This document shows positions 33,963 to 45,260 of a stretch of DNA of 48,775 nt, one piece after another; within the stretch, counting starts at the first letter, position 1, and every line of letters starts with the position of its first letter. The notes below the pieces were generated by a model. It ran no database searches and was not told the origin of the DNA. It saw only the letters and a program-made list of their open reading frames with translations. The translations under genes were made by a program, and so were the position numbers. This DNA is from Bacteroidales bacterium (lineage in GTDB: Bacteria > Bacteroidota > Bacteroidia > Bacteroidales > Muribaculaceae): assembly GCA_029219425.1 (NCBI GenBank), contig JAQXTJ010000160.1, forward strand, positions 1-48,775, in the 5' to 3' direction.

Positions 33963-34803
33963 ATTTAGAGTGATACTCCAGCAGTCCCTCCATGGGGCTC
34001 TTGATGATAGTGCCAAGGTTGATGTAGAGTGCATCGGCAGCCTCCTTCAGCACATCCTTGTAGTAGCAGGCAATCGAGCCTACGAAGCACACAGGCATTT
34101 CCTTATAGTTGGCATAGTTCTCAATGTTGCGCACGAAGAATGCCTTGAATGCGTTAAGCACCAGTCGGTGCACTGCCGGCTCCTCGATGTTCTGAATCAA
34201 GAATGGCGAAAGCGATGCAAGGAAGCGGTTGGCGGCCGGCTTGCGATACACGTTCTCGATTATCGTCTGCCTCGTCAGCCCGAATTGCTCCATAAATTTG
34301 TCACACAGCTCCTTCGGAAGTTGGTTCTTCAGCACGTCGCCCACAAGCAGCTTGCCAAGCACTGCGCCACTGCCCTCGTCGCCAAGGATGTAGCCAAGCG
34401 GCGACACATTATCCACTATCTCCTTGCCATCGTAGTAGCACGAGTTGGAGCCGGTGCCAAGTATGCACGCTATGCCCGGCTTGTCGCCACACAGGGCGCG
34501 CGCGGCGGCAAGCAGGTCGCTCTGCACCTCTATCTTCTCTGCGGTGGGTATGTTGCGCTTTATCGCGTTGCGCACGTTGTTGCACACATTCTCAAAGAGG
34601 CAGCCTGCTCCATAGTAATACACTTCGGTAATCTCCTTACCGTCAATCTGAGGCACCAGTTCGTTCTTGATGGTCTCCGCCATCTCTTCCTCGGTGAGCA
34701 TCATTGCGTTCATTCCGCTGGTGAACACCTGGGCCACTTTCTCTTTTCCATTGAGGACGCACCAATCTATCTTGGTCGATCCACAGTCAGCAATTAAAAT
34801 CAT
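33961..34803 (-). CDS. murK: BadF/BadG-family amino-sugar kinase, probably MurNAc kinase
   Basis: The protein has 280 residues from ATG 34803. ASKHA-fold ATPase motifs are MILIADCGSTKIDWCVLNG (phosphate 1), GIACILGTGSNSCYYDG (phosphate 2) and GYILGDEGSGAVLGKLLVGD, with VCFVGSIACYYKDVL near the end (adenosine). This is the N-acetylglucosamine/MurNAc kinase branch. Because it stands between a NagX/MurT-like gene and murQ, the substrate is most likely MurNAc taken up from peptidoglycan turnover, giving MurNAc-6-phosphate for MurQ. Tannerella forsythia has a described murT-murK-murQ set in this order, as far as I recall. The start overlaps the previous stop (ATGA), which suggests translational coupling. 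Confidence 0.85.
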   Translation of the reverse strand: MILIADCGSTKIDWCVLNGKEKVAQVFTSGMNAMMLTEEEMAETIKNELVPQIDGKEITEVYYYGAGCLFENVCNNVRNAIKRNIPTAEKIEVQSDLLAAARALCGDKPGIACILGTGSNSCYYDGKEIVDNVSPLGYILGDEGSGAVLGKLLVGDVLKNQLPKELCDKFMEQFGLTRQTIIENVYRKPAANRFLASLSPFLIQNIEEPAVHRLVLNAFKAFFVRNIENYANYKEMPVCFVGSIACYYKDVLKEAADALYINLGTIIKSPMEGLLEYHSK

Positions 34804-35987
34804 ATCTTTATGTAAATTTTCTTTTTGTACAATATATATCCTATACTCCAGTTGAGCGCCACAAACAGCAGCGCATAGACGCACGACGCCAGCGTGGCAT
34901 CGCCAAGCAACGGCACAAGCAGCTCCTTGTAGATTAGCCCCTTCACCGACATAGCTCCATCGCCACACGTCACCCTTATGCTCCCGAAGAAAATGCCCAG
35001 CACGCCGCCAAGCACATAAAGGAACAGCGGGTTGATTCCAAACGACTCAAAGCCACGGCTCCACGCCCGGTAGCCCTTGATGTCGATTATCCATATCAGC
35101 AACCCAAGGAAGCTCGCAGCAAGGCCGCAGGTGGTGAGCACGAATGTGGGCGACCAGATGTTCTTGTTGATTGGCAGCCCATAGTCGAGCAGGAAGCCGG
35201 CAAACATAAGGCAGGTGCCTGTGATGAAGAGGTCGGTGATGCGGCGGTAGTTGTCCTTGGTGCTCATTATCGCCTCGCCACACGCAAATCCTATCAGCAC
35301 ATGCGCCACTGCCGGCAGAGTGCTCAGCAGGCCCTCGGGGTCAAACGCCATGTTCACCCCATCCACCGTCAGCCCATGATAGATGTGCTGCTCGCCAAGG
35401 ATGGCACTATCGACAAGATAGATGATGTTGTCGGCAGTGAAGTCATATCCGTGGAATGCAAGCAGCAATGTGCCGTAAACCACAAGTATGCCACCTATCA
35501 CCCACGGAATCAGCCTGTGCCGCACGAATATCGCCACAAGCGACGCCGCGCAGTAGCACAGCGCAAGCCTCGGCATCACGCCCACAAGGCGCAGGTGGGC
35601 AAAGCTGTTGGCAGCCTCCACTATGCGCTGCCCAAGCGGCAATGCCGCGTCGGCCCGAGCAAGGCCGTAGCAGAAGTTGCTGAGCCAAGCAATGAACAAG
35701 CCTATCAGATAAATAATCACCGTGCGGCGCACGATTTTCATCATCAGCTGCTTCGACGGCCTGAAGTCGAATTTCCGCAGCGAGAAATAAGTGGATATTC
35801 CCATTATGAACATAAAGAACGGGAACACCAGGTCGGTGGGAGTCAGTCCGTTCCATGCCGCGTGGCGCAAGGGAGCGTATATGTCGCTCCACGAGCCGGG
35901 ATTGTTCACAAGAATCATTCCGGCTATGGTCACGCCTCGCAGTATGTCGAGCGAGAGCAGTCGTCCCGATTGGTTTTGTGTTGTCAT
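34800..35987 (-). CDS. NagX/HGSNAT-like multi-pass membrane protein, candidate MurNAc transporter (MurT-like)
   Basis: The protein has 395 residues and about 10-11 membrane helices. The N-terminus has LLSLDILRGVTIAGMILVNN followed by PGSW, then HAAWNGLTPTDLVFPFFMFI, the signature of the heparan-alpha-glucosaminide N-acetyltransferase / NagX / DUF5009 group. Later segments are GVMPRLALCYCAASL and ILGFESFGINPLF-like RGFESFGINPLFLYVLGG. The gene overlaps the kinase gene by 4 bases and follows the FAD/Fe-S gene by 17. From memory, the protein encoded next to murK and murQ in Tannerella forsythia was reported as a MurNAc transporter (MurT); I could not check that this is the same family. An acetyltransferase role remains open. 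Confidence 0.85.
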   Translation of the reverse strand: MTTQNQSGRLLSLDILRGVTIAGMILVNNPGSWSDIYAPLRHAAWNGLTPTDLVFPFFMFIMGISTYFSLRKFDFRPSKQLMMKIVRRTVIIYLIGLFIAWLSNFCYGLARADAALPLGQRIVEAANSFAHLRLVGVMPRLALCYCAASLVAIFVRHRLIPWVIGGILVVYGTLLLAFHGYDFTADNIIYLVDSAILGEQHIYHGLTVDGVNMAFDPEGLLSTLPAVAHVLIGFACGEAIMSTKDNYRRITDLFITGTCLMFAGFLLDYGLPINKNIWSPTFVLTTCGLAASFLGLLIWIIDIKGYRAWSRGFESFGINPLFLYVLGGVLGIFFGSIRVTCGDGAMSVKGLIYKELLVPLLGDATLASCVYALLFVALNWSIGYILYKKKIYIKI

Positions 35988-36004
35988 AATAGTAATTTGT
36001 GCAT

Positions 36005-38806
<2,802 letters not shown>

Positions 38807-38841
38807 TTTTAGCCTCTATAGCTGTTTTTTTGCCACTTTGG

Positions 38842-40080
38842 CTATCGGTATAAATAGTATTTTGCCGACCGTGCCTTGAAGGCTTCGGCATCCTTGTTCC
38901 AGTAGTCGATGATGTCGGCCACGCGGTAGTGCTTGGTGAAGCGCTTGCGTATCTGGTCGCTTCCGCACACCTTGTCAAACATACTGAAGCGCTTCTCCAC
39001 GCCCTCCAGCTCGAAGGCCTTGTGGTCGGGGTACATCTCGGCAAGCACCTGCATTGCATAGAACTGAATGAGCGACAAGCAGGCGTCGAGCGCATCGGTG
39101 ATGTAAATCTGCACGCCCTGTAGGTTCTCGCCCTTGCCCGTGCTGTAGAATGGCTTGTAGTGGATGGGACGGAATATCACACCGGGCAGCTGCAAGTCGT
39201 TCATCTTCTGGGCAAATTTCTCGGCATCAATCCACGGTGCGCCTATGAGCTGGAAAGGCAGCGTGTAGCCCACGCCTATCGATATGCCATAAAGCTCGCC
39301 AAGGATTCCCGTGGCGGGATAGTAGTCGCTCACGTCGGGATTGGGAATATGTGGCGACGGCAACAGCCACGGCATTTCGGTCTGCCGGTAGTTCATGTAG
39401 CGGTGCCAGCCGGTCATCGGCACCACAGTGAGCTTCACTTTCTTGCCACCGGCAAGCATTCCCTCCTCATTGAGCATTATTGCAAGCTCGCCGGGAGTGA
39501 GTCCGTAGAGATAAGGAATGGGGAACTGGCTCACAAACGATGTGAAGCCCTCCTCCACCAAGTTTCCCTCCACCTTGTAGCCGCCAAGGGGATTTGGGCG
39601 GTCGAGCACCACAAATTCCTTGCCTTGCTCGGCGCAGGCTTCCATAGCCACGCCCATGGTGCTTATGAAAGTGAATGAGCGGCAGCCTATGTCCTGAATG
39701 TCATAGACCAGCACATCCACATCCTTTAGCATCTCCTTCGTGGGCTTGCGCGTCTTGCCGTAGAGAGAATACACCTTCACGCCGGTAGCAGGGTCGGTGG
39801 AGTCGCCCACCTTGTCGCCGGCATGAACGTCGCCGCGCACGCCGTGCTCAGGGCCATAAAGTGCCACAAGTTGCACATTTGGAGCCTCGTGGAGTATATC
39901 CACGGTCGATTTCAAGTTGTTATCAACGCCCGTAGGATTGGTTATCAATCCCACGCGCTTGCCTTCGAGCACCTTGAAGTCACTGTCGCGCAGAGTTTCC
40001 ACACCGGGCTTCACAAGCGCACTCGCAGCCACTGCAGCAGCGGCAAATGCCGCCAGCAATAATATCTTCTTGATCATCAT
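38842..40080 (-). CDS. namZ: Exo-beta-N-acetylmuramidase NamZ (DUF1343, GH171 type)
   Basis: The protein has 412 residues with a signal peptide (MMIKKILLLAAFAAAAVAAS). DUF1343 motifs: KRVGLITNPTGVDNNLKSTV, LVALYGPEHGVRGDVHAG (catalytic Glu in GPEHG), VLVYDIQDIGCRSFTFISTM, FVVLDRPNPLGG, FPIPYLYGLTPGELA and PSPHIPNPDVSDYYPATGIL. In Bacillus subtilis, NamZ frees MurNAc from non-reducing ends of peptide-free glycan chains. Export here places it in the periplasm, downstream of the amidase product and upstream of MurNAc uptake by the NagX/MurT-like protein. The family is typical of Bacteroidetes MurNAc-salvage clusters. It lies 12 bases after the AmpG-type gene. Confidence 0.93.
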   Translation of the reverse strand: MMIKKILLLAAFAAAAVAASALVKPGVETLRDSDFKVLEGKRVGLITNPTGVDNNLKSTVDILHEAPNVQLVALYGPEHGVRGDVHAGDKVGDSTDPATGVKVYSLYGKTRKPTKEMLKDVDVLVYDIQDIGCRSFTFISTMGVAMEACAEQGKEFVVLDRPNPLGGYKVEGNLVEEGFTSFVSQFPIPYLYGLTPGELAIMLNEEGMLAGGKKVKLTVVPMTGWHRYMNYRQTEMPWLLPSPHIPNPDVSDYYPATGILGELYGISIGVGYTLPFQLIGAPWIDAEKFAQKMNDLQLPGVIFRPIHYKPFYSTGKGENLQGVQIYITDALDACLSLIQFYAMQVLAEMYPDHKAFELEGVEKRFSMFDKVCGSDQIRKRFTKHYRVADIIDYWNKDAEAFKARSAKYYLYR

Positions 40081-40092
40081 CGTCTATCACTT

Positions 40093-41412
40093 TTACTTCA
40101 GTCCATAATTCGGGTCAATCTTGCGGTCGGCAAAGTAGGTTATCACCACAGTTGCCACGCAGCACGCTATCACCATCCAGAAGAAGAGCGCATAGCCCAT
40201 AACCTCCTGCAAGTAGCCGGCAAACATGCCCGGTATCATCATGCTGAATGCCATGAACGCCGTGCATATCGCATAGTGCGACGTCTTGAACTCGCCCTCC
40301 GAGAAGTATATCATATAGAGCATATAGGCGGTGAAGCCAAAGCCATAGCCGAATTGCTCTATTGCAATGGCGATGCTGATTAGCACCAGGTTGGTGGGCA
40401 GGCACTCGGCAAGATACACAAAGGTGAGGCACGGCAAGGTCATTCCTGCCGCCATCCACCACAGCGACTTCTTCAAGCCCACTTTCGATGCGTAAAGGCC
40501 GCCAAGTATGCCACCAACGGTGAGAAACAGCACGCCTATTGTGCCGTAGGCAAGTCCCACGTTCTCAGTCGAGAGTCCAAGTCCGCCCACTTCGCGCGAT
40601 GCCACAAGGAATGGCGTGCACATCTTTATCAGGAACGCTTCGGGCAGGCGATAGAGCAGCATAAAGAGGATTGCGAGTATCAGTCCGGGCTTCTTGAAGT
40701 AGGTCACGAAGGTGCGGCCAAATTCCTGCATTATCTTGCCTGCGCTCATAGGCTCGCCCTCGGCCTTCTTCTCCACCTCGGGGCGCGGCATGAAGAAGAT
40801 GTGGTAGAGCGTCACGGCGCAGAACAGCACCGCCGTCACGAGCAGCGTCATTTGCCACGACATCGGTATGTCGCCGCTGCTGGTTTCGATAAGTCCGGCG
40901 ATATACACCAGCACGCCCTGCCCGAATATCGACGACAGGCGATAGAACGTGCTGCGAATGCCCACGAATGCCGCCTGGTTCTTCTGCGTGAGTGCTATCA
41001 TGTAGAAGCCGTCGGCTGCTATGTCGTGCGTGGCCGAGGCAAAGGCCGTGATTGCAAAGAGCAGCAGTGTGATGGTGAAAATGCTTATCGGTGTCTGTCC
41101 CGAGGCTATCATCTCTGGCTCGGGATGCGGCATCGACAGCGTGAGCAGCACGAATGCTGCTGACATGATTATCTGCATCGCTATCGTCCACCAGCGCTTG
41201 GTCTTGATGATATCCACAAAGGGGCTCCAGAAGGGCTTTATCGCCCACGGCAGATAGAGCAGACTGGTGAACAGTGCCATCTGACCGTTAGGTACGCCCA
41301 TCTTGGCAAACATCATCACAGAAATGTTGTTCACGATAAAGTAGGGTATGCCTTGTGCAAAGTAGAGCGTAGGCACCCACACCCATGGTGATATGTTCTT
41401 TAGTTTTTCCAT
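40093..41412 (-). CDS. AmpG-family muropeptide permease (MFS)
   Basis: The protein has 439 residues and about 12 membrane helices. AmpG-like blocks are WVPTLYFAQGIPYFIVNNIS, LPWAIKPFWSPFVDIIKTKR, ATHDIAADGFYMIALTQKNQ and FVGIRSTFYRLSSIFGQGVL, with LLYRLPEAFLIKMCTPFL in the second half. AmpG proteins import GlcNAc-anhydroMurNAc peptides into the cytoplasm in Gram-negative bacteria. The spacers to the SpoIID-like gene (10 bases) and namZ (12 bases) show one transcript. Substrate is inferred from family and context; free MurNAc or disaccharides are alternatives. Confidence 0.88.
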   Translation of the reverse strand: MEKLKNISPWVWVPTLYFAQGIPYFIVNNISVMMFAKMGVPNGQMALFTSLLYLPWAIKPFWSPFVDIIKTKRWWTIAMQIIMSAAFVLLTLSMPHPEPEMIASGQTPISIFTITLLLFAITAFASATHDIAADGFYMIALTQKNQAAFVGIRSTFYRLSSIFGQGVLVYIAGLIETSSGDIPMSWQMTLLVTAVLFCAVTLYHIFFMPRPEVEKKAEGEPMSAGKIMQEFGRTFVTYFKKPGLILAILFMLLYRLPEAFLIKMCTPFLVASREVGGLGLSTENVGLAYGTIGVLFLTVGGILGGLYASKVGLKKSLWWMAAGMTLPCLTFVYLAECLPTNLVLISIAIAIEQFGYGFGFTAYMLYMIYFSEGEFKTSHYAICTAFMAFSMMIPGMFAGYLQEVMGYALFFWMVIACCVATVVITYFADRKIDPNYGLK

Positions 41413-41422
41413 AATAGTTGTT

Positions 41423-42751
41423 TTATTGGTAAAGTGTTGTTATGTTGGCGTTAATAAAATAGTGCAATAATATCTCCTTGTAGTTATAGCCTTTCTCGCC
41501 CATCACTGCTGCGCCTATCTGGCACAGTCCCACACCATGTCCCCAGCCAGCTCCGCGCAGCACGAATTTGCCGGGCACTCCGTCGGTCACATCATGCCGC
41601 TCCACTATGAATGCCGAGCTGTAGAGGTGCGAGGGCGACAGCGTGCGGCGTATCTCCAGCTCTTTGCCTATCGTGAGTGTCTTCTTGGTTCCCACTATCT
41701 TCAGCTTGTAGAGCCGGCCCGAGGTGCCGCGTGCCACGGGCTGTAGGTCGAGTATCTGCCCATAATCTATGCCCGAGCGGCGCAATATGAGCGCGGCAAG
41801 CTCCTCCTGTGTGTATTCCACAGTCCAGCGGTAGAAGTCGGTTGTCTCCTGGTCATAATTGTTGAGCACCTGCGAGAGTATCTGCACGTCGGTAGTGTTG
41901 CAGTGTGCCTTGGGCGATGTGAGAATCCACTCCTCGGCTGCCGCCTCAGTGGTGAGGTCGGGGAAGTTCATCTCGTCATCATCGTCGCGTCGCGCCTCGA
42001 GGTAGTCGTAGTGCTTCGGCTCCCAGCAGTTCTCAAATTCCTCATACACTCCGCCGCAGCACTTCGAGAAGCGCGCGTCGCACAGCTCTCCGCCGTAGGT
42101 GAGCACTTCGCCCCAAGTGGCCTTTATGGCATCGCGCACGCGCTCAGTGCTTTGGCGCGTGATGCCCTGGTAACGCTGGCAGTGGTCGTCGGCACACACG
42201 TCGAAGTTCACGTGGTCCTCGCGGTCATACCACTTTATCATCTCATCGTCGCCGCCTTCTTCCACAGCCTTGTAGTCCTCGTGTGCCTCGGTGATGCGCT
42301 TGTTCTTGTCGATCTGAGCCAAGAGCCAGCTTCGCGAAATCACGGCATGCGCCTTGAGCAGCTCAAGCGACGCCGTTGCGCTCATCTCGCTCGAAATCAC
42401 ACTCAGAAGGTAGTCCTCCACAGGCAGCACATTCACCGCCGTCAGCCGTCCATGCTCCACAATAAGGTGCAGGGCACCGCCGAATCGCTGGTTCTCCTTG
42501 CGCTCCCAGTGGAAATTCACACCTATGGTCACGTCCTTCAGCTCAAAAAAGCCACTTGCAGCATCAACCGGTTCAAAAGTTACAGTGTCGGCAACTCGGT
42601 CTCCCCACTTCACCTTTCCGTCGGCTGTGGCTTCGGCACTCTGTGCCCCAGTCACGGCATCACCACCATCAACGCGGTAATCGCCAAAGAGCACAAAATC
42701 CACCTGCGGCTCATTCATTATGCCCACTCTCACGCGCGGTACTCCACTCAT
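41423..42751 (-). CDS. SpoIID/LytB-domain protein without signal peptide
   Basis: The protein has 442 residues. It starts MSGVPRVRVGIMNEPQVDF, a folded strand with no signal peptide or membrane helix. The SpoIID core is clear: VNVLPVEDYLLSVISSEMSA (Glu122, matching the catalytic Glu of SpoIID), LELLKAHAVISRSW, DARFSKCCGGVYE (where SpoIID has a zinc-linked HSTSGG-like loop) and RGAGWGHGVGLCQIGAAVMG. SpoIID is a lytic transglycosylase that cuts peptide-free glycan during sporulation, exporting its activity outside the membrane. Here the protein looks cytoplasmic, in an operon for muramyl-sugar salvage, so it may act on imported muropeptides. The acidic/Cys insert around 185-195 (CADDHCQRYQG) is extra. 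Start ATG lies 11 bases after the DUF4922 stop. Confidence 0.88.
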   Translation of the reverse strand: MSGVPRVRVGIMNEPQVDFVLFGDYRVDGGDAVTGAQSAEATADGKVKWGDRVADTVTFEPVDAASGFFELKDVTIGVNFHWERKENQRFGGALHLIVEHGRLTAVNVLPVEDYLLSVISSEMSATASLELLKAHAVISRSWLLAQIDKNKRITEAHEDYKAVEEGGDDEMIKWYDREDHVNFDVCADDHCQRYQGITRQSTERVRDAIKATWGEVLTYGGELCDARFSKCCGGVYEEFENCWEPKHYDYLEARRDDDDEMNFPDLTTEAAAEEWILTSPKAHCNTTDVQILSQVLNNYDQETTDFYRWTVEYTQEELAALILRRSGIDYGQILDLQPVARGTSGRLYKLKIVGTKKTLTIGKELEIRRTLSPSHLYSSAFIVERHDVTDGVPGKFVLRGAGWGHGVGLCQIGAAVMGEKGYNYKEILLHYFINANITTLYQ

Positions 42752-42762
42752 ATTCTTTTATC

Positions 42763-43722
42763 TCAATTTGTAGTTTTATTCTTAATTTTTTCAATAATTC
42801 CGGCAACTTCGGCATCGGTGATGCACACCTCACTGAAAATTGCCGCTATATCTTCGGCGGTGATCCGCTCAAAATCTTCTTTTCGCGATGCAATCACCAC
42901 TCCTCCCAAATCGACCGATGCAGGTGAAATCAGCAGTTTAGCCTCACCCTCGGCATAGTAGCAGTCGGGGCGGTGCTTGCTGCGTGGTATCACCACAACC
43001 GCGACTCCTTGCTCACCCGTGCGCCAGCAAAGCACGTTCATCATCGGCTCTTCGATGTCGTCGCTCTGCGGCAATGCCCTATAAAGGCAGTCAAACAGCT
43101 TGCAGCAGCCATCTATCGTTGTGGCATCGATAACCATCACATTGCAGCCGTGCACCTTTGATGCACTCAAGCGTGCTTCCCTGCCCTCTCTCGCCACCTC
43201 ATTTCGGGCAGCAGAGGCTATTTCGGCCTCAATGGGCATAAAGCCACCGATTCCAGCCTGAAAATGGCAGTGGTCGGGAGCCGAAGCCCCACAGCTCGGG
43301 CCATTGTAGAAGACAGTGTAGCCTTGCATCAGCAATGCCAACCGCATCATGTCGCCTATGCGCGACACGATGCGTTGGGCTTTATGCTTGCGTGTGGGAA
43401 TCGTGAAATGCTTCGCGAAGATGGGATAGGGATTCACGATTATCTCATAGTCGCCCCACTCCATCACGCGCTGCTCCACCGGACGGTTGGCTTTGCACAG
43501 AAAACACTCACGATGTGATATTGCAGCCTTATCAACCCTCGCGGCCGATGAGCGCAGCCGCTCGGGATTGCACTGCACCATCACTCTCGACCCGTGAACG
43601 GTGAATTCGCGCACTTTCACTTGGCTGAGCTTGGCATAGTTGTCGCGTGCAGTGCCCCATTCAGTAATCTGTTGCCTGAAAAGTGCCTCAACTGCGTCAA
43701 TTGCCTCCTCTTCCATTCCCAT
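42763..43722 (-). CDS. DUF4922 HIT-like protein (GDP-galactose phosphorylase-like fold)
   Basis: The protein has 319 residues, cytoplasmic. APDHCHFQAG holds His151, His153 and Gln155, the H-x-H-x-Q catalytic pattern of HIT/GalT-type nucleotidyl transferases and phosphorylases, in which the middle His carries the nucleotide. RECFLCKANRP (Cys73, Cys76) looks like a metal site as in GalT. WGDYEIIVNPYPIFAKHFTI followed by P matches the HIT/GalT second core. Plant GDP-L-galactose phosphorylase and yeast APA1/2 are distant relatives. It may transfer or phosphorolyse a nucleotide on a sugar-1-phosphate. In this operon a role with a muramyl or GlcNAc nucleotide is conceivable, but I cannot show it. 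Confidence 0.82.
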   Translation of the reverse strand: MGMEEEAIDAVEALFRQQITEWGTARDNYAKLSQVKVREFTVHGSRVMVQCNPERLRSSAARVDKAAISHRECFLCKANRPVEQRVMEWGDYEIIVNPYPIFAKHFTIPTRKHKAQRIVSRIGDMMRLALLMQGYTVFYNGPSCGASAPDHCHFQAGIGGFMPIEAEIASAARNEVAREGREARLSASKVHGCNVMVIDATTIDGCCKLFDCLYRALPQSDDIEEPMMNVLCWRTGEQGVAVVVIPRSKHRPDCYYAEGEAKLLISPASVDLGGVVIASRKEDFERITAEDIAAIFSEVCITDAEVAGIIEKIKNKTTN

Positions 43723-43731
43723 CTGCGATTG

Positions 43732-45195
43732 TCACTTGTTCTTGTTCATCGCAATGCGGGCCTTGAGCTCCCATGTGCGAATGCGGTCCTTGTAGGTGTT
43801 GTTGCGGTTCATCTTCTCCACGTCGAGAGCGGCATCACTGTTGTCGTCCCAGCGGCGGCACAGATACACCGAGGTATATACGCGGCCTATCTGGTAGTTG
43901 CGCGACATGTTAAGGCCAAGCGCATAGTCCTCTCCGTAGTTCACACACGGCAGCTTCACAGTGCGGAGTATCGGAGTGTAGAATGCTCGCGGTGCTCCAA
44001 GGCCGTTGATGCGCAGTGCGTTGTTGCGTCCGTTGTCGGGAGTCCACTCTTTGTGGTCCACGAGTCCCGGCGGAATGATGTTCTTATTGATGTCGGTGAG
44101 GGTATATGAGCCCACCACCATGGCGCAATTCTGCTCATAGAAGGCTTTCACCATAGTGCTCAGCGTGTTCTCATCGGCATACACGTCGTCGCTGTCGAGC
44201 TGCACGCAGAATTTGCCCACCTGGGGGTGATGTGCTGCCACGTTCCAGCAGCCGCCCACGCTTATGTCGCCCGTGATGAGGTGTATCACCTGTGGGTTGT
44301 TGCCAAATTTCTCGCGGATTATCTCAGTGGTGCGGTCGGTCGAGCAGTTGTCAATGATAATCACATTGAATGGGAAGTCGGTCTTCTGCATAAGCGCGCT
44401 CTCTATGGCGTCGGCTATGGTGCGCTCGCGGGTGCGTACAGGAATTATCACCGATGCCTCAACGGCAAAATTGTCCTCTCCAAACTCTATGTGCTTGAAG
44501 CCGGGTGCAAGGTATCCGCCTATCTCCTTCAGGTGCTCGGTCACGGCCTGCTCCATCTCAATCTGGCGGCCACGGTTGCGTGGATCCACATAGTCAAACA
44601 TCTTCTCGCCGCTCTTGCGCGTGTCGAGCTCAATGTCGCTGTAGAGGAACTCGTTGATGTGCTCCAGGTCGGCAAACTGGCTCAGCTTCAGGCGCAGGTC
44701 GTAGAGTCCGGCGTGCTCATAGTCGGCTTTCATCTTCTCTGCGGCCTTCTTGAATGCCTCAGCACAGAAGAAGAGCACCGAGCCGAAGTCGAAGTCGTCG
44801 CGCAGGCTGCCCATCTGGTAGTCTATCACGGGTGCCTTGGTGCGGTCGGGCTCATCGCCGTTGTAGTGGTCGGCATAGAGCATGCCTGCCCCGGTGTCCT
44901 CGGCGAGCTTCACAAAGCGGTCCACTGCAAACACGCCAAACTTCAGGCGGTCGTATTTTGTGTAGAGCAGCACATAGTCGGCATCGGCGTGCCCGGCAAT
45001 CTGCTTCATGGTCTTGCTCGACGTCAGGCCATCTATCTTTATCACCTCACAGCCCTCCACCGAGCCTGTGCCCTCTTCCTTCTGTAGAAGGTAAATCTTT
45101 TTCACGAGATAGTCGTAAGACTTCAACTCAGCTACTGTTGCTGCCACTTGCTCTTCGTTGGCAAATGGAATAAAGCAGTTTACGGTCTTGTTCAT
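43732..45195 (-). CDS. Family 2 glycosyltransferase with extra N-terminal domain
   Basis: The protein has 487 residues without membrane helices. Residues 1-240 are an unusual N-terminal part (CFIPFANEEQVAATVAELKS, DADYVLLYTKYDRLKFG, MGSLRDDFDFGSVLFF) that resembles a degenerate GT-A domain. A standard GT2 domain follows (ASVIIPVRTRERTIADAIES, NVIIIDNCSTDRTTEIIRE, KFCVQLDSDDVYADENTL with the DxD-like DSDD). RINGLGAPRAFYTPIL and NYGEDYALGLNMSRNYQIG lie near the end. No acceptor can be named. It stands between the amidase gene and the DUF4922 gene, and the 9-base spacing to the latter suggests the two act together, perhaps on a nucleotide sugar. Confidence 0.85.
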   Translation of the reverse strand: MNKTVNCFIPFANEEQVAATVAELKSYDYLVKKIYLLQKEEGTGSVEGCEVIKIDGLTSSKTMKQIAGHADADYVLLYTKYDRLKFGVFAVDRFVKLAEDTGAGMLYADHYNGDEPDRTKAPVIDYQMGSLRDDFDFGSVLFFCAEAFKKAAEKMKADYEHAGLYDLRLKLSQFADLEHINEFLYSDIELDTRKSGEKMFDYVDPRNRGRQIEMEQAVTEHLKEIGGYLAPGFKHIEFGEDNFAVEASVIIPVRTRERTIADAIESALMQKTDFPFNVIIIDNCSTDRTTEIIREKFGNNPQVIHLITGDISVGGCWNVAAHHPQVGKFCVQLDSDDVYADENTLSTMVKAFYEQNCAMVVGSYTLTDINKNIIPPGLVDHKEWTPDNGRNNALRINGLGAPRAFYTPILRTVKLPCVNYGEDYALGLNMSRNYQIGRVYTSVYLCRRWDDNSDAALDVEKMNRNNTYKDRIRTWELKARIAMNKNK

Positions 45196-45260
45196 TGTCC
45201 TTTTTTAGTTTGTTTTAGTTTAATAGTTGTTTATAATATAAATATGCTAATTATCTCGGT

